Part shown: piece by piece, positions 60,413 to 64,000 of the stretch
Layout of the letters: each line of letters opens with the position of its first letter
How positions within the stretch are numbered: position 1 is the first letter of the stretch
Assembly: GCA_945873105.1 (NCBI GenBank)
Contig: CAMCBW010000015.1
Span: forward strand, 1-64,000
Reading direction: 5' to 3'
Length of the DNA stretch: 64,000 bases
Origin: Tangfeifania diversioriginum
GTDB taxonomy: Bacteria > Bacteroidota > Bacteroidia > Bacteroidales > Prolixibacteraceae
Notes under the pieces: model-generated
The model's input: only the letters and a program-made list of their open reading frames with translations
Told to the model about the DNA's origin: nothing
Databases searched by the model: none
Program-made: the position numbers and the translations under genes

Positions 60413-61381
60413 TCAGTTTCGTTGCTCCTCTCTCTTCTCCTCGTATCGGTCGAAGGCCATAACAATGTCCTTAACCAACCTGTGTCTGATAATATCTGTA
60501 TGGTCAAAATAGACGGTAGCTATTCCTTCTATTCCTTTGAGAATTTTCAATGCAAAGATTAATCCCGATTGCTGGTGTCTGGGTAAATCAATCTGGGTAA
60601 CATCTCCAGTGATCACATATTTGGTATTTAGGCCCATTCTTGTTAGAAACATTTTCAATTGGGGCACTGTTGTATTCTGTGCCTCATCAAGTATGACAAA
60701 GGCATTACTAAGTGTTCTGCCACGCATGAAAGCCAAAGGAGCAATTTGTATGATACCATCCTTCAGATACTCTTCTAGTTTCTTGGCAGGAATCATGTCC
60801 AACAGGGCATCGTAAAGGGGCTGCAAATAAGGATCTATTTTTTCTTTGAGATCCCCGGGTAAGAATCCAAGATTCTCACCTGCTTCAACAGCCGGTCGAC
60901 TCAGAATAATCTTTTTTATCTCCCTGCTTTTTAGTAATTTGACTGCCAATGCGATAGCGGTATAGGTCTTTCCTGTTCCGGCAGGACCGATGGCGAACAT
61001 TAAATCAACCTCTGAACAACTCTCTACCAACTTCTTTTGGTTAAGGGTTCTGGCCCTGATCGGCTTGCCTGCATTTCCAAAAAGCAGTACATCGCTGTTG
61101 TTGAGCATACTTTGATCTGCAATCTCCGGATCATTGACCATAATTTGATGTACCGTCTCGTCTGTAAGGGTATTGAACCGATAAAAATGTTCGAGCAAGA
61201 GCTGAAATTTCTGCGAGAATTGGGTGACCTGCGTCTCGTCGCCCTTCACTTTGAGTGAATTCCCCCTGGCTATGAGTGATAGATTTGGACAGTATTTTTT
61301 GATTAAATCCAGCTTTGAATTCCTGACTCCATAAAAATCAGCAGGTTCAATGCCTTCCAGTTGAAAAGTATTTTCAATCAT
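60413..61381 (-). CDS. phoH: PhoH-family ATPase
   Basis: The 322-residue protein has an N-terminal KH-like RNA-binding region (about 1-110) and the PhoH ATPase core: Walker A FAIGPAGTGKTYTAIALAV, SRPAVEAGENLGFLPGDL, Walker B AFVILDEAQNTTVPQ and MFLTRMGLNTKYVITGDVTQ. PhoH proteins are linked to RNA metabolism and stress. The C-terminus (YEEKREEQRN) lies next to the CTCCGTTTCCCCGTTTC phrase repeat at about 60390. Confidence 0.95.
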   Translation of the reverse strand: MIENTFQLEGIEPADFYGVRNSKLDLIKKYCPNLSLIARGNSLKVKGDETQVTQFSQKFQLLLEHFYRFNTLTDETVHQIMVNDPEIADQSMLNNSDVLLFGNAGKPIRARTLNQKKLVESCSEVDLMFAIGPAGTGKTYTAIALAVKLLKSREIKKIILSRPAVEAGENLGFLPGDLKEKIDPYLQPLYDALLDMIPAKKLEEYLKDGIIQIAPLAFMRGRTLSNAFVILDEAQNTTVPQLKMFLTRMGLNTKYVITGDVTQIDLPRHQQSGLIFALKILKGIEGIATVYFDHTDIIRHRLVKDIVMAFDRYEEKREEQRN

Positions 61382-61497
61382 AGGATGGAAATTCCTTCAG
61401 TGTATTTTATGCAAATTAAATAATTTTTTGACACAGATTTCTGGAAGTTGGGGAGGAATTTTTAAGCCGCTAAAAGTGTATCTTAGCAAAGATCAAT

Positions 61498-62292
61498 ATG
61501 GCACTTATGAGAAGGGATGAGGTAAAAGAGATTTTCGGTAGGTTACTAAATATCATGGATGAACTGCGGGAGAAATGTCCCTGGGATCGCGAACAAACCA
61601 ATGAAACACTCCGCAAACTTACCATTGAGGAGGTATATGAACTTGGTGATGCTGTCTTGGAAAACAATGTCCTGGAAATCAGGAAGGAGCTGGGTGATAT
61701 TTTGCTCCACATCGTGTTTTATGCAAAAATAGGGGAGGAGAAGGGTCAATTTGACATCGGTGATGTGATGAATAATCTGATAGACAAATTGGTATATCGT
61801 CATCCGCATGTTTTTGGCACAATTGAAGCTAAGGATTCGGAACAAGTAATCCAAAACTGGGAAAATCTGAAATTGGTTGAAAAGGGTGGAAACAAACGTG
61901 TATTGGAGGGTGTACCCAAAGCATTGCCAGCACTTGTTAAGGCCAACAGGATCCAGGAAAAGGTGAGAGGAGTGGGTTTTGACTGGGAGTTTAAGGAACA
62001 AGTATGGGACAAAGTGAAGGAAGAGTTGGCTGAATTGGAGGTTGAAATGAAGGCCGGCAAAAAATTGGAGATGGAGAAAGAGTTTGGTGACCTTATTTTC
62101 TCCATGGTAAATGTAGCCAGATTGTATGGTATTGACCCGGAAAGTGCACTGGAAAGAACCAACCAGAAATTTATCAGAAGATTTAACTATCTCGAAGATA
62201 ATACCTTGTTAAAAGGAAAATCTCTTCAAGAGATGACTCTTGAAGAGATGGATGTTTATTGGAACGAAGCCAAAAAGTTCGACAAAAACTAA
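61498..62292 (+). CDS. mazG: Nucleoside triphosphate pyrophosphohydrolase MazG
   Basis: The 264-residue protein carries two MazG-fold units: the first with CPWDREQTNETLRKLTIEEV and EELGDxLLH-type metal helices (EIRKELGDILLHIVFYAKIG), the second with KVKEELAELEVEM and EKEFGDLIFSMVNVARLYG. It hydrolyses NTPs to NMPs and helps clear non-canonical nucleotides. It ends 3 bp before the ClpC gene on the opposite strand. Confidence 0.96.
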   Translation: MALMRRDEVKEIFGRLLNIMDELREKCPWDREQTNETLRKLTIEEVYELGDAVLENNVLEIRKELGDILLHIVFYAKIGEEKGQFDIGDVMNNLIDKLVYRHPHVFGTIEAKDSEQVIQNWENLKLVEKGGNKRVLEGVPKALPALVKANRIQEKVRGVGFDWEFKEQVWDKVKEELAELEVEMKAGKKLEMEKEFGDLIFSMVNVARLYGIDPESALERTNQKFIRRFNYLEDNTLLKGKSLQEMTLEEMDVYWNEAKKFDKN

Positions 62293-62295
62293 GGT

Positions 62296-64000
62296 CTATC
62301 CCAAAGTTCCGGCTGGCAATTCCGGCAATGTGGAGTTTTCATCCGGTTTGGTTTGTTGGATGATTTTGGCAATTATCTTATCTTTTGCCTCATTCAACTC
62401 AACCGAAATGGTATCACCCTCCGCAATTTCACTGCCAATAATTACCTCTGCAATTTCGTCTTCCAAATATTTTTGGATGGCGCGTTTCAGCGGCCTGGCG
62501 CCAAACTGTGGGTCAAATCCCTTTTCGGAGATAAAATCCTTAGCATCGTCTGAGATATACAACTTGTATTTCAGTGCCTCAATTCGTTGATAGAATCCTT
62601 TCAGTTCAATGTCAATAATTTGATTTATATGTATTTTTTCCAAAGAATTGAACATGACAACATCGTCCACACGATTCAGGAATTCAGGAGCAAAGGCTCG
62701 TTTTAGTGCTTTTTGAATGACATATTTGTTGTGTTCATTCTCATCTTCCGGCGATGTCCTTGTATTGAAACCAACACCCTGTCCAAAATCTTTCAATTGT
62801 CTGGTTCCGATATTTGAGGTCATGATCAGAATGGTATTTCTAAAATCAATTTTTCTCCCCAGGCTATCTGTCAAACGACCTTCATCCATCACCTGAAGCA
62901 AGATATTGAACACATCAGGATGCGCTTTTTCTATCTCATCCAGCAGAATGACTGCGTAGGGCTTTCTCCTTACTTTTTCTGTCAATTGTCCCCCTTCCTC
63001 ATACCCGACATATCCGGGAGGTGCTCCTACCAATCTCGATACAGAAAATTTCTCCATGTACTCACTCATATCTACCCGAATCAGGGCATCGGTGGTGTCG
63101 AAAAGATATTGAGCCAATACTTTGGCCAATTGTGTCTTACCAACCCCTGTCGGACCAAGAAAAATAAATGAGCCAATCGGTTTGTTTGGATCCTTAAGCC
63201 CAGCCCTGTTCCTTTGAATGGCTTTGGTAATTTTTTCCACCGCTTCATCCTGGCCGATGATGTTCTTCTTCATGTCATTGTACATCACCTGAAGTCGCTT
63301 ACCTTCAGCCTGGGCAATCTTTTGAACAGGAATGCCTGACATCATGGCCACAATATCAGCTACCTGGGGCTCATCCACTATTTCACGGTGACTTTCCAGC
63401 TCGCGCTCCCAGAGCTCCTTTTCCTTTTCTACCAGGGAGAGAAGGTTTTTTTCATTGTCACGGTAGCTGGCAGCCAATTCAAAATTCTGTCCTTTTACAG
63501 CCAGAATCTTCGATGCCCGAACCTCTTCTATCTTCTCCTCCAATTTAATGATGCGCTCAGGAACGGTAATGTTTGAAATATGCACCCTGGAACCAGATTC
63601 ATCGAGTGCATCGATCGCCTTATCAGGAAGGTGACGGTCGGAGATGTATCTGGCTGTGAGCTTGACGCAGGCCTCAATTGCTTCCTTGGTGTAGGTAACA
63701 TTGTGATGGTCCTCATACCGTTCCTTGATGTTGTGCAATATCTCAATGGTCTCTTCTACCGAAGTGGGCTCAACCAATACTTTCTGAAATCTCCTTTCCA
63801 GAGCACCATCTTTTTCGATGTGTTGCCTGTATTCATCAAGCGTGGTGGCACCGATACACTGGATGTCTCCTCTGGCAAGTGCAGGTTTTAACATATTGGC
63901 AGCATCCAGCGAGCCGGTAGCTCCTCCTGCTCCAACTATGGTATGTATCTCATCAATGAACAAGATAATGTTGTCCACTTTGGCTAGTTCATTGAGAATT
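62296..64000 (-). CDS. clpC: ATP-dependent Clp protease ATP-binding subunit ClpC, C-terminal part (5' end outside window)
   Basis: The frame is open to the window edge, so the ATG at 63978 is internal. Visible are the Walker B of the first AAA domain ([20 protein letters not shown]) and the middle region with a UVR-type segment ([20 protein letters not shown]) that marks ClpC rather than ClpB. The second AAA domain has Walker [16 protein letters not shown] and Walker [16 protein letters not shown], and ends in an acidic tail. ClpC unfolds substrates for the ClpP protease. The N-terminal repeat domain and first Walker A lie beyond base 64000. Confidence 0.95.
   Translation of the reverse strand, partial: ILNELAKVDNIILFIDEIHTIVGAGGATGSLDAANMLKPALARGDIQCIGATTLDEYRQHIEKDGALERRFQKVLVEPTSVEETIEILHNIKERYEDHHNVTYTKEAIEACVKLTARYISDRHLPDKAIDALDESGSRVHISNITVPERIIKLEEKIEEVRASKILAVKGQNFELAASYRDNEKNLLSLVEKEKELWERELESHREIVDEPQVADIVAMMSGIPVQKIAQAEGKRLQVMYNDMKKNIIGQDEAVEKITKAIQRNRAGLKDPNKPIGSFIFLGPTGVGKTQLAKVLAQYLFDTTDALIRVDMSEYMEKFSVSRLVGAPPGYVGYEEGGQLTEKVRRKPYAVILLDEIEKAHPDVFNILLQVMDEGRLTDSLGRKIDFRNTILIMTSNIGTRQLKDFGQGVGFNTRTSPEDENEHNKYVIQKALKRAFAPEFLNRVDDVVMFNSLEKIHINQIIDIELKGFYQRIEALKYKLYISDDAKDFISEKGFDPQFGARPLKRAIQKYLEDEIAEVIIGSEIAEGDTISVELNEAKDKIIAKIIQQTKPDENSTLPELPAGTLG

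Overview
The window is a chromosomal segment of a Bacteroidota (Bacteroidetes) bacterium. The evidence is a SusC/SusD pair controlled by an ECF sigma factor and a FecR-type anti-sigma factor, several GH43/GH10/sulfatase/GDSL enzymes with export signals, promoters of the TTTG-n19/20-TAnnTTTG type, and Bacteroidota-style rpsF-rpsR-rplI and SusCD genes. The mixture of xylanases, sulfatases and an energy-converting-hydrogenase-like complex would fit an anaerobic, plant- or algal-polysaccharide-degrading member of the Bacteroidales/Marinilabiliales, but the order is an inference. I see no tRNA, rRNA or CRISPR array.

Layout. (1) 1-4.9 kb: a xylan operon on the plus strand (GH43, GPH-type sugar symporter, GH10 xylanase, GH43) ending in a hairpin. 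(2) 5.0-6.5 kb: three tandem ORF6N-domain genes, the first damaged by an internal deletion. (3) 6.5-9 kb: an LsrG/ABM-like protein with an iron-type alcohol dehydrogenase, facing an AEC-family permease. (4) 9.1-16.3 kb: ECF sigma factor, a 194-bp inverted repeat, FecR anti-sigma factor, SusC, SusD. (5) 16.3-17.6 kb: a dead IS5-family element. (6) 17.6-25.1 kb: three Gfo/Idh/MocA oxidoreductases, two TIM-barrel isomerase/lyase-like proteins (one exported set, one cytoplasmic set) and a sulfatase. (7) 25.2-30.4 kb: a defence/toxin patch of hipBA, higBA and an AAA/DUF4143 ATPase, interspersed with duplicated fragments and a relic of a second hydrogenase-like locus. (8) 30.4-35.5 kb: sulfatase, a second GH10 xylanase, a 21-bp tandem repeat, a frameshifted small gene and a GDSL/SGNH hydrolase.

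(9) 35.7-45.3 kb: a seven-gene minus-strand operon for a membrane-bound complex related to hydrogenase-4 and complex I. Its two catalytic-type subunits have lost the NiFe-site and most N2-cluster ligands, while the antiporter-like subunits keep their Glu/Lys residues, so it looks like an energy-converting hydrogenase-related (Ehr-type) complex. (10) 45.5-64 kb: mostly housekeeping and cell-wall functions: a PNGase F-like protein, ribosomal proteins S6/S18/L9, an AmgK-like kinase fused to a RapZ C-terminal domain next to a MurU-like nucleotidyltransferase, Ung, a ROK kinase and MFS transporter, a GH109-like oxidoreductase-fold glycosidase, a TonB-dependent receptor, a TlpA-like thioredoxin, PurC, PhoH, MazG and the C-terminal part of ClpC running off the window.

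How parts fit together: exported xylanases and GH43 enzymes cut xylan-type glycans, SusCD binds and imports the products, sulfatases and the oxidoreductase/TIM-barrel group probably trim modified sugars, and the sigma/anti-sigma pair senses the substrate through the STN domain of SusC. Gaps between genes are unusually rich in phrase-like short repeats (CACATTTCC, CGATTTTGGATTT, CTCCGTCATT, 21-bp units), which is the most distinctive genome-scale texture here.
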